The notes: generated from the sequence alone by a model not told the origin. 64,000 bases of DNA from Streptomyces sp. NBC_00091 (GCF_026343185.1 NZ_JAPEMA010000004.1:1-64000), one strand, 5' to 3'. Shown: positions 16,941-25,272, counted from the first letter of the stretch. Numbers and translations: made by a program.

Positions 16941-16971
16941 CTCAGGCGATCCTTATGGCCTTTGAGCGGAC

Positions 16972-18309
16972 TCAGACGTTGCGGAAGCGGTTGATCGCGT
17001 CGAGGTGCGTCGCGCGCATCTCGTGGTCGCGGACGCCCAGGCCCTCCTCGGGGGCCAGCGCGAGGACGCCGACCTTGCCCTGGTGGAGGTTGCGGTGGAC
17101 GTCGTACGCCGCCTGGCCGGTCTGCTCCAGGGAGTAGACCTTCGACAGGGTGGGGTGGATCTTGCCCTTGGCGACCAGGCGGTTGGCCTCCCACGCCTCG
17201 CGGTAGTTCGCGAAGTGCGAGCCGACGATCTTCTTGAGCGACATCCACAGGTAGCGGTTGTCGTACTCGTGGTTGTAGCCCGAGGTCGAGGCGCAGGTGA
17301 CGATCGTGCCGCCCTTGCGGGTGACGTACACGGAGGCGCCGAAGGTCTCGCGGCCCGGGTGCTCGAAGACGATGTCCACGTCCTCGCCGCCGGTCAGCTC
17401 GCGGATGCGCTTGCCGAAGCGCTTCCACTCCTTGGGGTCCTGGGTGTGCTCGTCCTTCCAGAACTTGTAGCCCTCGGCGCTGCGGTCGATGATCGCGGTC
17501 GCGCCCATCTTCCGGCAGATGTCGGCCTTCTGCTCGCTGGAGACGACACAGATCGGGTTGGCCCCGCCGGCCAGCGCGAACTGGGTGGCGTAGGAGCCGA
17601 GGCCGCCGCTGGCGCCCCAGATCAGGACGTTGTCGCCCTGCTTCATGCCGGCGCCGTTGCGGGAGACCAGCTGGCGGTACGCGGTGGAGTTGACCAGACC
17701 GGGGGAGGCGGCCTCCTCCCAGCTGAGGTGGCCGGGCTTGGGCATCAGCTGGTTGGACTTGACGAGGGCGATCTCCGCCAGGCCGCCGAAGTTGGTCTCG
17801 AAGCCCCAGATGCGCTGCTCGGGGTCGAGCATCGTGTCGTTGTGGCCGTCGGAGGACTCCAGTTCGACCGACAGGCAGTGCGCGACGACCTCGTCGCCCG
17901 GCTTCCAGGAGTTGACGCCGGGGCCGGTGCGCAGCACGACGCCCGCGAGGTCGGAGCCGATGATGTGGTACGGGAGGTCGTGGCGCTTGGTGAGCTCCGA
18001 CAGGCGCCCGTAGCGCTCCAGGAAGCCGAAGGTGGACATCGGCTCGAAGATCGAGGTCCACACCGAGTTGTAGTTGACCGAGGAGGCCATGACGGCCACC
18101 AGGGCCTCGCCCGGGCCGAGCTCCGGAACCGGGACCTGGTCCAGGTGCAGGGACTTGCGCGGGTCCTTCTCGCGGGTGGTGAGCCCCGCGAACATCTCCG
18201 TCTCGTCCTTGTGCACGGTGATCGCGCGGTACGAGTCGGGCAGCGGCAGCGCCGCGAAGTCTGCGGCGGTGGCGGACTGCGACTGAATCGCGTCCAGGAT
18301 GTCCTTCAC
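16972..18309 (-). CDS. ccr: Crotonyl-CoA carboxylase/reductase
   Basis: Reductive carboxylation of crotonyl-CoA to ethylmalonyl-CoA with NADPH and CO2: the committed step of the ethylmalonyl-CoA pathway and the source of the C4-branched polyketide extender unit. The 445-aa medium-chain-dehydrogenase-type protein has the Ccr N-terminus (ALPLPDSYRAITVHKDETEM), ASSVNYNSVWTSIFEP, the nucleotide-binding IWGASGGLGSYATQ (~residue 219), and the FEHPGRETFGASV stretch. The GTG start has GGAGG eight bases upstream. It is the first gene of a five-gene operon. The leader and promoter region at 18310-18640 carries inverted and AGTTACT-type repeats that may be the target of the neighbouring TetR protein. 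Confidence 0.96.
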   Translation of the reverse strand: MKDILDAIQSQSATAADFAALPLPDSYRAITVHKDETEMFAGLTTREKDPRKSLHLDQVPVPELGPGEALVAVMASSVNYNSVWTSIFEPMSTFGFLERYGRLSELTKRHDLPYHIIGSDLAGVVLRTGPGVNSWKPGDEVVAHCLSVELESSDGHNDTMLDPEQRIWGFETNFGGLAEIALVKSNQLMPKPGHLSWEEAASPGLVNSTAYRQLVSRNGAGMKQGDNVLIWGASGGLGSYATQFALAGGANPICVVSSEQKADICRKMGATAIIDRSAEGYKFWKDEHTQDPKEWKRFGKRIRELTGGEDVDIVFEHPGRETFGASVYVTRKGGTIVTCASTSGYNHEYDNRYLWMSLKKIVGSHFANYREAWEANRLVAKGKIHPTLSKVYSLEQTGQAAYDVHRNLHQGKVGVLALAPEEGLGVRDHEMRATHLDAINRFRNV

Positions 18310-18641
18310 GGTATAGCCTCCGGCAAGCGCTGATGAGGGTGCGCTGAGGGATGCGCGGGTGCGCGGTACGTGTGTGGTGCTGCGGGTTGCCGTCGGTTCG
18401 GCGGAGCGGTGGTGCGGGCGCGCCTGTGGTGGGGCGAGCGGGGCCTGGTGACGCAGGCATCCGGGGCGCGTTCCGTACCGAGTGGGCGTGGGCCGCGGGG
18501 ACATCCGGACGGGATTCAACGTATGGCACCCCGTGTCACTCGGCAAGGCACTCGGTGCCAGAACTTTCTCTCACTTGCCGATTGACCTGCGCAGATGAGC
18601 GATGATCGATCAGAGTTACTAGCGAGTAGGGGCAACTCGGA
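18310..18641 (-). promoter_or_regulatory. Upstream region of the ccr operon
   Basis: A gene-free region between ccr and the tetR terminator. Recognisable elements: TGGCACC at 18523-18529 and its complement GGTGCCA at 18556-18562 as a spaced inverted repeat; GATGATCGATCA at 18601-18612; and the near-palindrome TACTAGCGAGTA at 18617-18628 (mismatch only at the two central pairs). The GATCGAT block and an AGTTACT block recur upstream of the 3-hydroxybutyryl-CoA dehydrogenase gene. Exact -35/-10 boxes cannot be fixed by eye. Confidence 0.45.
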
Positions 18642-18679
18642 CAAACAAAACGGCCGCCCCCGGAACGGGAGCGGCCGCT
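18642..18679 (-). terminator. Rho-independent terminator of the tetR gene
   Basis: On the minus strand CGGCCGCTCCCG pairs with the partly complementary CGGGGGCGGCCG, followed at once by TTTTGTTTGT. It is the only hairpin in the window with a real T-tract. It lies 34 bp after the TetR stop and insulates it from ccr. Confidence 0.8.
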
Positions 18680-18712
18680 GTGACGTCCGTTACTGCCAGT
18701 TGTTCTCGAGGA

Positions 18713-19531
18713 CTACTGCTTGTTCTTGAGCGCCTCTTCGATGGTTCGCATGACCTCGTCGAGCGGAGCGTCCGTACGGGCCACCGCGACCAGTACCTCG
18801 CCCTCCGTGCGCACCGCCGCCTTCGGGGCCTCGGCAGTGGCCCCCAGCGTGCGGCCGGCGCCGATCCCGGAGCCGAAGGTCTTGCGGACGATGGAGAAGG
18901 CGTGGTCCAGCTGCGCCTCCACGTCCCCCTGGCCCCCCGCCCGCAGCCAGCGCCGCAGCACGTGGTTGTGGGCGGTCACCACCGCGGAGGCGGCCACCTC
19001 GGCCAGCAGCGGGTCGTCGTTGCCGTCGTGGTGGTCGGTCTCGTCGAAGTGCGCCAGCAGGTAGCGGGTGAAGAGCCGCTCGTAGCGGGCCACCGAGGCG
19101 ATCTCCCGCTCCCGCAGCGCCGGCACCTCGCGGGTGAGGCGGTAGCGCTCCACCGACACCGCCGGCGAGGCGGCGTACATCTTCATGACTTCCTTGATCC
19201 CCCGGCACACCGTGTCGAGCGGGTGCTCGTGCGCCGGGGCCACCTCCAGGACCGCCTCGGCCCGGGTCAGGGTGTCGTCGTGGTCCGGGAAGATCGCCTC
19301 TTCCTTGGAGCGGAAGTGCCGGAAGAAGGTCCGGCGAGCCACCCCGGCGGTCGCGGCGATCTCGTCGACCGTCGTGGCCTCGTACCCCTTGGTCGCGAAC
19401 AGCTCCATGGCCGCGGTGGCCAGCTCGCGGCGCATCTTGAGCCGCTGGGCGGCCGCCCGGGTGCCGGCCGCGCTCTCCTGGGGGTCGGCGGCCGAGGAGG
19501 CGCGGGGCGAGGTCTTGGCGGGCTGGGACAT
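18713..19531 (-). CDS. TetR-family regulator, probable regulator of the ethylmalonyl-CoA genes
   Basis: A 272-aa regulator. The N-terminal HTH spans residues ~30-85: RRELATAAMELFATKGYEAT, then TVDEIAATAGVARRTFFRHF. The C-terminal domain is larger than usual, ending in an acidic/basic coiled tail (RTDAPLDEVMRTIEEALKNK). ATG 19531 is preferred because TACTTT lies seven bases upstream, fitting a leaderless message; an in-frame ATG at 19549 has no ribosome-binding site either. It lies between ccr and the 3-hydroxybutyryl-CoA dehydrogenase gene, all on one strand, and repeats shared by those two promoters make them its likely targets. The effector may be an acyl-CoA, by analogy with other TetR regulators of CoA-ester metabolism. 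Confidence 0.85.
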   Translation of the reverse strand: MSQPAKTSPRASSAADPQESAAGTRAAAQRLKMRRELATAAMELFATKGYEATTVDEIAATAGVARRTFFRHFRSKEEAIFPDHDDTLTRAEAVLEVAPAHEHPLDTVCRGIKEVMKMYAASPAVSVERYRLTREVPALREREIASVARYERLFTRYLLAHFDETDHHDGNDDPLLAEVAASAVVTAHNHVLRRWLRAGGQGDVEAQLDHAFSIVRKTFGSGIGAGRTLGATAEAPKAAVRTEGEVLVAVARTDAPLDEVMRTIEEALKNKQ

Positions 19532-19694
19532 AGAGCGAAAGTACTTCATTCGCGCAGGCGCGCGCGCCGGAGGGGGGTGTGAGGGGGGTGGATGCGGGGG
19601 AGGGCCCGCACTGGGCTCGGGAGGGTATGTCCGCCGTGAGGGTCCGGCGGACCCGAGCAGCCCTCCCCACGCATCCTGCTCAGGGCCCGTCGGC

Positions 19695-21500
19695 TTACCG
19701 GCGGGCGTACTCACGGAATCCGCGGCCGGTCTTCCGGCCCAGGCAGCCCGCCGCCACCAGGTGCTCCAGCAGCGGGGACGGGGCCAGACCCGGGTCGCGG
19801 AACTCCTGGTGGAGGACCTTCTCGATGGCGAGCGACACGTCCAGGCCGACCACGTCGAGGAGCTCGAAGGGCCCCATCGGGTAGCCGCCGCCCAGCTTCA
19901 TCGCGGCGTCGATGTCGTCGATGCCCGCGTAGTGCTGCTCGACCATCTTGATCGCGTTGTTCAGGTACGGGAACAGCAGCGCGTTCACGATGAAGCCGGC
20001 CCGGTCCCCGCAGTCCACCGGGTGCTTGCGCACCTTCGCGCAGACCTCGCGGACCGTGGCGTGCGCGTCGTCGGCCGTCAGGACGGTCCGGACCACCTCG
20101 ACCAGCTTCATGGCGGGCGCCGGGTTGAAGAAGTGCATGCCGACCACGTCCTGCGGACGCGAGGTGGCCCGCGCGACGGCGATCACCGGCAGCGAGGAGG
20201 TGGTGGTGGCCAGCACCGCGCCCGGCTTGCAGACCTTGTCCAGGCCCGCGAAGAGCTGCTGCTTGACCGCCAGGTCCTCGGCGACGGCCTCGACCGCCAG
20301 GTCCACGTCGGCGAAGGCCTCCAGCGACCCGGCCGGAGTGATCCGGTCCAGGGTCTGCGCGGCGGCCTCCTCGGTCAGTCGGCCCTTGGACACCGCACGG
20401 CCCAGGGACTTCCCGATCGCGGCCTTCGCGGCCTCGGCCTTCTCCTCGCTGCGGGCGGCCAGGACCACGTCGTAGCCGGCCTGCGCGAAGACCTGGGCGA
20501 TACCGCTCGCCATGGTCCCGGAGCCGGCCACGCCGACCGAGGAGACCGGGCGGCCCGCGCCGAGCAGGGACCCGTCCAGCGGGGTCTGCAGGTCCCGGAC
20601 GGTCACCGGGCTGCCCGGGGCCTCGTACGTGTAGAACCCGCGGCCGGCCTTCTGGCCGGTCAGGCCGGCCTCGACGAGCTGGCCCAGGATCGGGGCCGGG
20701 GCGTGCAGCCGGTCGCCCGAGGAGGCGTACATGGCCTCCAGCACGGTGCGCGCGGTGTCCACGCCGACCAGGTCGAGCAGGGCCAGCGGGCCCATCGGCA
20801 GGCCGCAGCCGAGCTTCATCGCCGCGTCGATGTCCTCGCGGGAGGCGTACTTGGCCTCGTACATCGCGGCGGCCTGGTTGAGGTAGCCGAAGAGCAGGCC
20901 GTCGGCGACGAAGCCGGGCCGGTCGCCGACCGCGACGGGCTGCTTGCCGAGCTCCCGCGCCAGCCCGGTGACCGCCTCGACGGCGGTCGGCGCGGTCAGC
21001 ACGCTGGAGACGATCTCGACGAGCTTCATCGCCGGAGCCGGGTTGAAGAAGTGCATGCCCAGGACCCGCTCGGGGTGCAGGGACTCGGCGGCGAGCCGGG
21101 TCACCGAGAGGGCGTTGGTCCCGGTGGCCAGGACGGCGTCGGGCCGGACGATCGCGTCGAGCTCGCCGAGGACCCGGTGCTTGAGCTCGTAGTCCTCCGG
21201 CACCACCTCGATGACGAGGTCGGCCTCGGCGGCGGCGCCGAGGTCGGTGAAGGTGCGGAAGCGGGCGAGGACCGCCTCGCGCTCCTCCTCGGTGAGCTTG
21301 TACTTGGCGACCGAGCGGGCCGTGGCGGCCGCGAGGGCCCCGGCGGCCCGGCGGGTGGCGGCCTCGCTGATGTCGATGCCGATCACCTCGCGGCCGGCCC
21401 GGGCGAGGACCTCGGCGATGCCGGTGCCCATCGTGCCGAGGCCGACGACGGCGATGGTGCGCAGGGAGGAGGACTGACTGGACGTGGACGGAAGGTCCAT
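19695..21500 (-). CDS. Fused tandem 3-hydroxybutyryl-CoA dehydrogenase
   Basis: A 601-aa protein made of two complete 3-hydroxyacyl-CoA dehydrogenases head to tail, each about 285 aa; the usual bacterial enzyme is one unit. Each half has a Rossmann motif (GLGTMGTGIAEVLARAG near residue 20; GSGTMASGIAQVFAQAG near 320), the catalytic HFFNPAPAMKLVE stretch, and the GLPMGPLALLDLVG/GYPMGPFELLDVVG element. It interconverts acetoacetyl-CoA and 3-hydroxybutyryl-CoA, upstream of crotonyl-CoA and ccr. The first half ends beta-2 with IGID (acidic, NAD-like). The second ends VLAARS, lacking the acidic residue, so cofactor use may differ. The ATG start has GGAG nine bases upstream. Confidence 0.92.
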   Translation of the reverse strand: MDLPSTSSQSSSLRTIAVVGLGTMGTGIAEVLARAGREVIGIDISEAATRRAAGALAAATARSVAKYKLTEEEREAVLARFRTFTDLGAAAEADLVIEVVPEDYELKHRVLGELDAIVRPDAVLATGTNALSVTRLAAESLHPERVLGMHFFNPAPAMKLVEIVSSVLTAPTAVEAVTGLARELGKQPVAVGDRPGFVADGLLFGYLNQAAAMYEAKYASREDIDAAMKLGCGLPMGPLALLDLVGVDTARTVLEAMYASSGDRLHAPAPILGQLVEAGLTGQKAGRGFYTYEAPGSPVTVRDLQTPLDGSLLGAGRPVSSVGVAGSGTMASGIAQVFAQAGYDVVLAARSEEKAEAAKAAIGKSLGRAVSKGRLTEEAAAQTLDRITPAGSLEAFADVDLAVEAVAEDLAVKQQLFAGLDKVCKPGAVLATTTSSLPVIAVARATSRPQDVVGMHFFNPAPAMKLVEVVRTVLTADDAHATVREVCAKVRKHPVDCGDRAGFIVNALLFPYLNNAIKMVEQHYAGIDDIDAAMKLGGGYPMGPFELLDVVGLDVSLAIEKVLHQEFRDPGLAPSPLLEHLVAAGCLGRKTGRGFREYARR

Positions 21501-21869
21501 CGCGGGACTCCAGTGGATGAGGGTGACGACTGAGGGGAGCGCGCGCCGCACAGCGCGCGGATGCCGTACGGAAGAGGAGAGCCGTGCGGAAGGAGGCCCG
21601 CGGACGCGCCCGGAGAGGGAGCGGGGCGCGGCGGGCGGAAACGGCGGAACCCTGTCCCGGGGTCCTGCCGTACGGGTGAAGAAACGAACCGACTGGCACG
21701 GGGCGGCTGCGTCACCAGGCCGTCCCCGTACGTGTTGGAGCGACAGTAACCCGGCAGTAACTGGTCCGCCAGAGCCCGGAGATGTGACCTGTACCGCCCA
21801 AATGTACCGATCATCGATCATCGATCAACGAGCTCCGGAGAACCCCGCGTGCCGGGCGCCGCCGCCCCC
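21501..21869. promoter_or_regulatory. Divergent regulatory region between the hydroxybutyryl-CoA dehydrogenase and HEAT-protein genes
   Basis: A gene-free region. It holds two direct CAGTAAC boxes 11 bp apart (21744-21750 and 21755-21761), and two GGTACA-type boxes (minus strand) near 21791 and 21805. The block at 21808-21826 repeats GATCATC. The GATCGATGATC and AGTTACTGCC strings match elements upstream of, or close to, ccr and tetR. The CAGTAAC pair has the phasing expected of a dimeric regulator. No certain -10/-35 for the dehydrogenase is visible. Confidence 0.45.
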
Positions 21870-21881
21870 TAGGGTGGCGGC
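21870..21881 (+). promoter_or_regulatory. -10 box TAGGGT for leaderless HEAT-protein mRNA
   Basis: TAGGGT at 21870-21875 precedes the GTG start at 21882 by six bases. There is no Shine-Dalgarno sequence. A leaderless transcript is likely. Confidence 0.5.
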
Positions 21882-22451
21882 GTGAACGACGTGCTGGAGC
21901 GCCTGCGGGCGGAGGCGGACGGATCGGCCGAGTACACGGCGCTGCTCGCGGCGGAGCCGGACGCGCTGGCCGCCTCCCTGACATCGGCCGGGCTGCCCCT
22001 GTGGGCCCGCGAACTGGCCGCCTACCGGCTGGGGATGGCGGGGGACCGGCGGGCCTTCGAGCCCCTGGTCCTGCTGCTCAACCACCGGGACCCGGCCCGC
22101 TGCGAGGCGGCCGCCCAGGCGCTCGGCGTCCTGGGGGACCCGCGCACCGCCCGCGCGGCGGCGGCCCTGGCGACGAACGACCTGCGCACGGCCTACGCCC
22201 TGCACCCGGTCCGGCTGCTGGCCGCGCTGCGGGCGCCCGAGTCGGCCCCGGCCCTGATCAAGACCCTGTCGCGGCTGCTGGCCCCGCACGACCCGTACTG
22301 GCGGGTGGCCCTGGCCTGCGTCGAGGGGCTGGGCGCCCTCACCGACGCCCGCGCCCGGGACGTCCTGGTCCGGGCCCAGGCCCACCCCCGGCTGGCGATG
22401 GCGGCCACGGACGCCCTGAACCGGCTGATGGCCCGCCACCCGGACGCGTAG
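21882..22451 (+). CDS. HEAT-repeat protein
   Basis: A 189-aa all-helical protein with three or four HEAT-like units, for example LWARELAAYRLGMAGDRRA (~40-58), CEAAAQALGVLGDPRTARA (~74-92) and VALACVEGLGALTDARA (~145-161). Such repeats form protein-binding solenoids, and no enzyme motif is seen. It is transcribed alone from a leaderless promoter and is convergent with the Rid-family gene. The partner protein is unknown. Confidence 0.75.
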   Translation: MNDVLERLRAEADGSAEYTALLAAEPDALAASLTSAGLPLWARELAAYRLGMAGDRRAFEPLVLLLNHRDPARCEAAAQALGVLGDPRTARAAAALATNDLRTAYALHPVRLLAALRAPESAPALIKTLSRLLAPHDPYWRVALACVEGLGALTDARARDVLVRAQAHPRLAMAATDALNRLMARHPDA

Positions 22452-22492
22452 GCGGGGCGTCCGGGTGGCAGGGCCTGCGGGTCCCTGTCGGG

Positions 22493-22936
22493 TCAGGGGC
22501 GGGCCGGCTCCGGGACTATGGCGAAGGCTTCGACCTCCAGCAGGAGCGCCGGGTGGAACAGGGCCGAGACCTGCACCGCCGAGGAGGCCGGCAGCCGGTC
22601 CGGGGCGATCACCGCGTTCCGGGCCTCCCGGGCCGCCGGCAGGACGTCGGCGATGTCCGTCACGAAGTAGGTCAGCTTCACCACGTCCTCGAAGCCCGCC
22701 CCGGCCGCCGCCAGGCACCGGCGCAGGTTCTCGAACACCTGCCGGGCCTGGGCGGCGGGATCGCCCTCGCCGACCAGCTCACCCTTCTCGTCGAAGGCGC
22801 ACTGGCCGGAGACGGCCACGAAACGCCCGGTGCCCCAGACGACGTGGGTGTACCCGGTGCCGGGGAGGACGCCCTCGGGCGCCGCTATGTGGGTGAGGTG
22901 GCTGTTGCCGTTGCTGCTGTGCTCGGGTGCGGTCAT
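22493..22936 (-). CDS. Rid (YjgF/YER057c/UK114) family protein lacking the RidA arginine
   Basis: A 147-aa Rid-fold protein expected to form a trimer. The C-terminal signature region reads SSAVQVSALFHPALLLEVEA, where RidA enzymes have an Arg two residues before the V-x-V strand; here the position is Ser. The Arg binds the imine/enamine carboxylate in RidA, so this protein probably is not a classical 2-aminoacrylate deaminase and belongs to another Rid subgroup. It lies 24 bp downstream of the secreted peptidase-like gene on the same strand and may be co-transcribed with it. Confidence 0.85.
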   Translation of the reverse strand: MTAPEHSSNGNSHLTHIAAPEGVLPGTGYTHVVWGTGRFVAVSGQCAFDEKGELVGEGDPAAQARQVFENLRRCLAAAGAGFEDVVKLTYFVTDIADVLPAAREARNAVIAPDRLPASSAVQVSALFHPALLLEVEAFAIVPEPARP

Positions 22937-22960
22937 GGGGACGATCTTGCCCGCTGGGCG

Positions 22961-24550
22961 TCAGCCCCGGAAGCCCAGCAGACCGTGCAGGGCCGCGCCG
23001 CCCGCCGAGGGCGGCACCGCGCGCGTCGCCGCCGACGGCTTCGGGGCCGCCTGCGCCGGGCAGGTCGCGTCCGCCGCCTGACCCGTCCTCAGGTACGCGG
23101 ACAGCTTCTCGTCGAGGCACTTGTTGCCGCTCAGGGCGATGCCGTGGTTGCCGCCGCCCTCCTCCACCACCAGCGCCGAGCCCGCCAGCTTGTCCCGCAT
23201 GCTCACCGCGCCCTCGTACGGGGTCGCCGCGTCCTCCGTGGCCTGGAACAGCAGCGCCTTGGGCAGCCGGGTGTTCGTCACGTCCGGGGCCTGGAGCGGT
23301 TGCGTCGGCCAGAACGCGCAGGGTGCGTTGTACCAGGCGTTGTTCCAGGTCATGAAGGGCGCCTTGGCGTGCGTGCGCCACATGTCGGCCCGCCACTGGT
23401 TCCAGTCCCGCGGCCAGGCCGAGTCCCGGCACTGCACCGCCGTGTACACGCTGTAGCTGTTGTTCGCCGAGGGATCCACCGCGCCGAGCCGTTCGTACGC
23501 CGCCACCAGCGGCTTCGGGTCCTGCTTCGCCGAGTAGGCCGCGAAGGCCTCGGCCAGGGACGGCCAGTAGCCGTTGTAGTAGCCGCCCGGCATGTAGGTG
23601 TCCTCCAGCTCGGCCGGGCCCACCTTCCCGCCCGCCGGGGCCGCGCGCAGGGCGTCGCGCATCTCGTACCAGCGCGCCTCGACCCGGGCCGGGTCGGTGC
23701 CCAGGTGGTAGGTGGAGTCGTACTGGGCCACCCAGGCCAGGAACGCCTTGTGGCGGGCGTCGAAGGCCAGGTCCTGGGAGAGGTTGTCCGCGTACCAGAC
23801 GCCGCCCGGGTCGACCACGGAGTCCAGCACCAGCCGGTGCACCCGCTCCGGGTGGAGCTTGGCGTACACGGCGCCCAGGTAGGTGCCGTAGGAGTAGCCG
23901 AAGTAGCTGAGCCGCTCCGCGCCCAGGGCGGTGCGCAGCACCTCCAGGTCGCGGGCGGCCGAGACGGTGCCGACGTACGGGAGCACGTCCGCGTGCTTCT
24001 CCTGGCAGGACACCGCGAAGGAGCGCACCCGCTCCAGGTTGGCCCGCTCGGTCGCCCCGTCGCGCGGCACGGAGTCCGGCCGTACGGGCTTGAAGTGGCC
24101 GGCCCCGCAGTCCAGGGCGGGCTCGCTCTTGCCCACGCCCCGGGGGTCGAAGCCGATCACGTCGTACTGCGCGGCCACGTCCTTGGGCAGGGCCGAGGCG
24201 ATGAACCCCGCCAGGGTGCGGCCGCTGCCGCCCGGGCCGCCGGGGTTGACCAGCAGGGGGCCCTGGGAGGTGGCGGCGGTGTGCGGGACGCGGGTCAGGG
24301 CCAGGGAGATCTGCCGCCCGGCGGGCTGCTCGTGGTCCAGCGGGACCTTGAGGGAGGCGCACTGCAGGGTCGGGTAGCGGGGGGTCTTGCAGTCGGCCCA
24401 GCGCAGGCCGGCGGCGGCCGGGGCGGGAGCCCCGGCGGGCGCCGCCGGCGCGGCGGTGACGGGACTCGCGAGGGCGGCGGCGACGGTGGTGATCGCCACC
24501 AGGACGGCCGCGCCCTTCTTCGAGGGGTGCAGCTTCGAGGGGTGGAGCAT
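22961..24550 (-). CDS. Secreted alpha/beta-hydrolase of the tripeptidyl aminopeptidase (SlpD/E-like) family
   Basis: A 529-aa exported serine peptidase-type hydrolase. A basic N-terminus (SKLHPSKKG), a hydrophobic stretch and an Ala-rich region ending TAAPAAPA fit a Sec signal peptide. The nucleophile elbow is GYSYG (~residue 215), the acid is in FQATEDAATP, and the His is in EGGGNHGIAL, completing the triad. The oxyanion region NPGGPGGSG and FDPRGVGKSEP are typical of the proline iminopeptidase/tripeptidyl aminopeptidase group. Start 24550 is chosen for its GGGAGG ribosome site and for placing the signal peptide at the N-terminus. It likely trims peptides from extracellular proteins. Confidence 0.88.
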   Translation of the reverse strand: MLHPSKLHPSKKGAAVLVAITTVAAALASPVTAAPAAPAGAPAPAAAGLRWADCKTPRYPTLQCASLKVPLDHEQPAGRQISLALTRVPHTAATSQGPLLVNPGGPGGSGRTLAGFIASALPKDVAAQYDVIGFDPRGVGKSEPALDCGAGHFKPVRPDSVPRDGATERANLERVRSFAVSCQEKHADVLPYVGTVSAARDLEVLRTALGAERLSYFGYSYGTYLGAVYAKLHPERVHRLVLDSVVDPGGVWYADNLSQDLAFDARHKAFLAWVAQYDSTYHLGTDPARVEARWYEMRDALRAAPAGGKVGPAELEDTYMPGGYYNGYWPSLAEAFAAYSAKQDPKPLVAAYERLGAVDPSANNSYSVYTAVQCRDSAWPRDWNQWRADMWRTHAKAPFMTWNNAWYNAPCAFWPTQPLQAPDVTNTRLPKALLFQATEDAATPYEGAVSMRDKLAGSALVVEEGGGNHGIALSGNKCLDEKLSAYLRTGQAADATCPAQAAPKPSAATRAVPPSAGGAALHGLLGFRG

Positions 24551-24923
24551 GTGGCCTCCCAGCCGAGGGGTCTGGGCGGAATCGTCCCGGAAACCGCGCC
24601 GGAAGACCGGGATTGGGCTGCTCATTGGCCCGATGTGATGACCCGTCGGAGGCGTCCGGGTCACGGACGGTACGCGGAACGGGTCACAGCGGCGTCAGCC
24701 GCGTCGGTCCGGCGCATGGCGCCGCCCGGGGGTGGCTCACCCCGGGGATGGAACAGACGTGCCCGTGGTCGTGCGGTCGGGAGAACGCCCCGGTGGGCCA
24801 CCGGCGGTGCTGCGAGTGGCCGTAGTCGCTGCACCGAAGGAGTTGCCCGCCCGTGTCGACGCCCTCCGACCACCCCCGCCGGGAAAACATATCGACGCCC
24901 GATTACTCACGAATGGAGTCGAA
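24551..24923. other. Intergenic region upstream of the hydrolase and the small secreted peptide
   Basis: A gene-free region of 373 bp between divergent genes. A short GTG frame at 24853 has a good AAGGAG site but overlaps the secreted-peptide gene in another frame and encodes Ser/Pro-rich sequence, so I do not call it. An AT-richer stretch (AAAACATATCGA, ~24882-24893) near the peptide gene may hold its promoter. Nothing else is recognisable. Confidence 0.4.
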
Positions 24924-25121
24924 ATGCGCAAATTCCTCAAGTCCTCCCTGGTGGCCGTCGCCGCGATCGTCGTGTGCGGCGCCTCGGCGACCGCCGCCAA
25001 CGCCGCGGCCCTGGGCGGCGACGGGCTCGGCGGCAGCATCATCGGCAGCGGCAACTCGTACGACTACGACGTGAACTTCGCCACCATCGCCCTGGGCTCC
25101 CTCCTCGGCCTCCTTTCCTGA
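24924..25121 (+). CDS. Small secreted peptide (65 aa)
   Basis: The ATG follows GGAG at correct spacing. The product begins MRKFLKSSLVAVAAIVVCGA, a clear signal peptide, with a predicted cleavage after SATAANA (~residue 27). The mature part is about 38 residues, Gly/Ser/Leu-rich, acidic and hydrophobic, with a Tyr-Asp-Tyr-Asp core and an all-hydrophobic end (ALGSLLGLLS). It has one Cys, located in the signal peptide. It is not a chaplin or rodlin by motif. Possible roles include a surface-active, spore-coat or signalling peptide; no function can be assigned. Confidence 0.65.
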   Translation: MRKFLKSSLVAVAAIVVCGASATAANAAALGGDGLGGSIIGSGNSYDYDVNFATIALGSLLGLLS

Positions 25122-25272
25122 GGGCCGGTCAGGGCGGCAGTCGTTCGTTTCTCCGGCCGGGGGCTCATGCCACCGGCCGGAGCCGTCCCGCGGCGGGTGG
25201 CGGATTTGGGTGGCCGCCCCGGAGGTGGTTGGCTTGCGGCGACGAGCGAACACGACTGCTGGAGGAACAGGT

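Noticed and set aside
18351-18605. Short plus-strand open frames upstream of ccr
   Set aside because: No ribosome sites, Arg/Gly-rich, and they cover the ccr promoter region.
24853-25074. GTG frame with AAGGAG site overlapping the small secreted peptide
   Set aside because: Out of frame with the peptide, product is Ser/Pro/Arg-rich with no motif; the signal-peptide frame is far more convincing.
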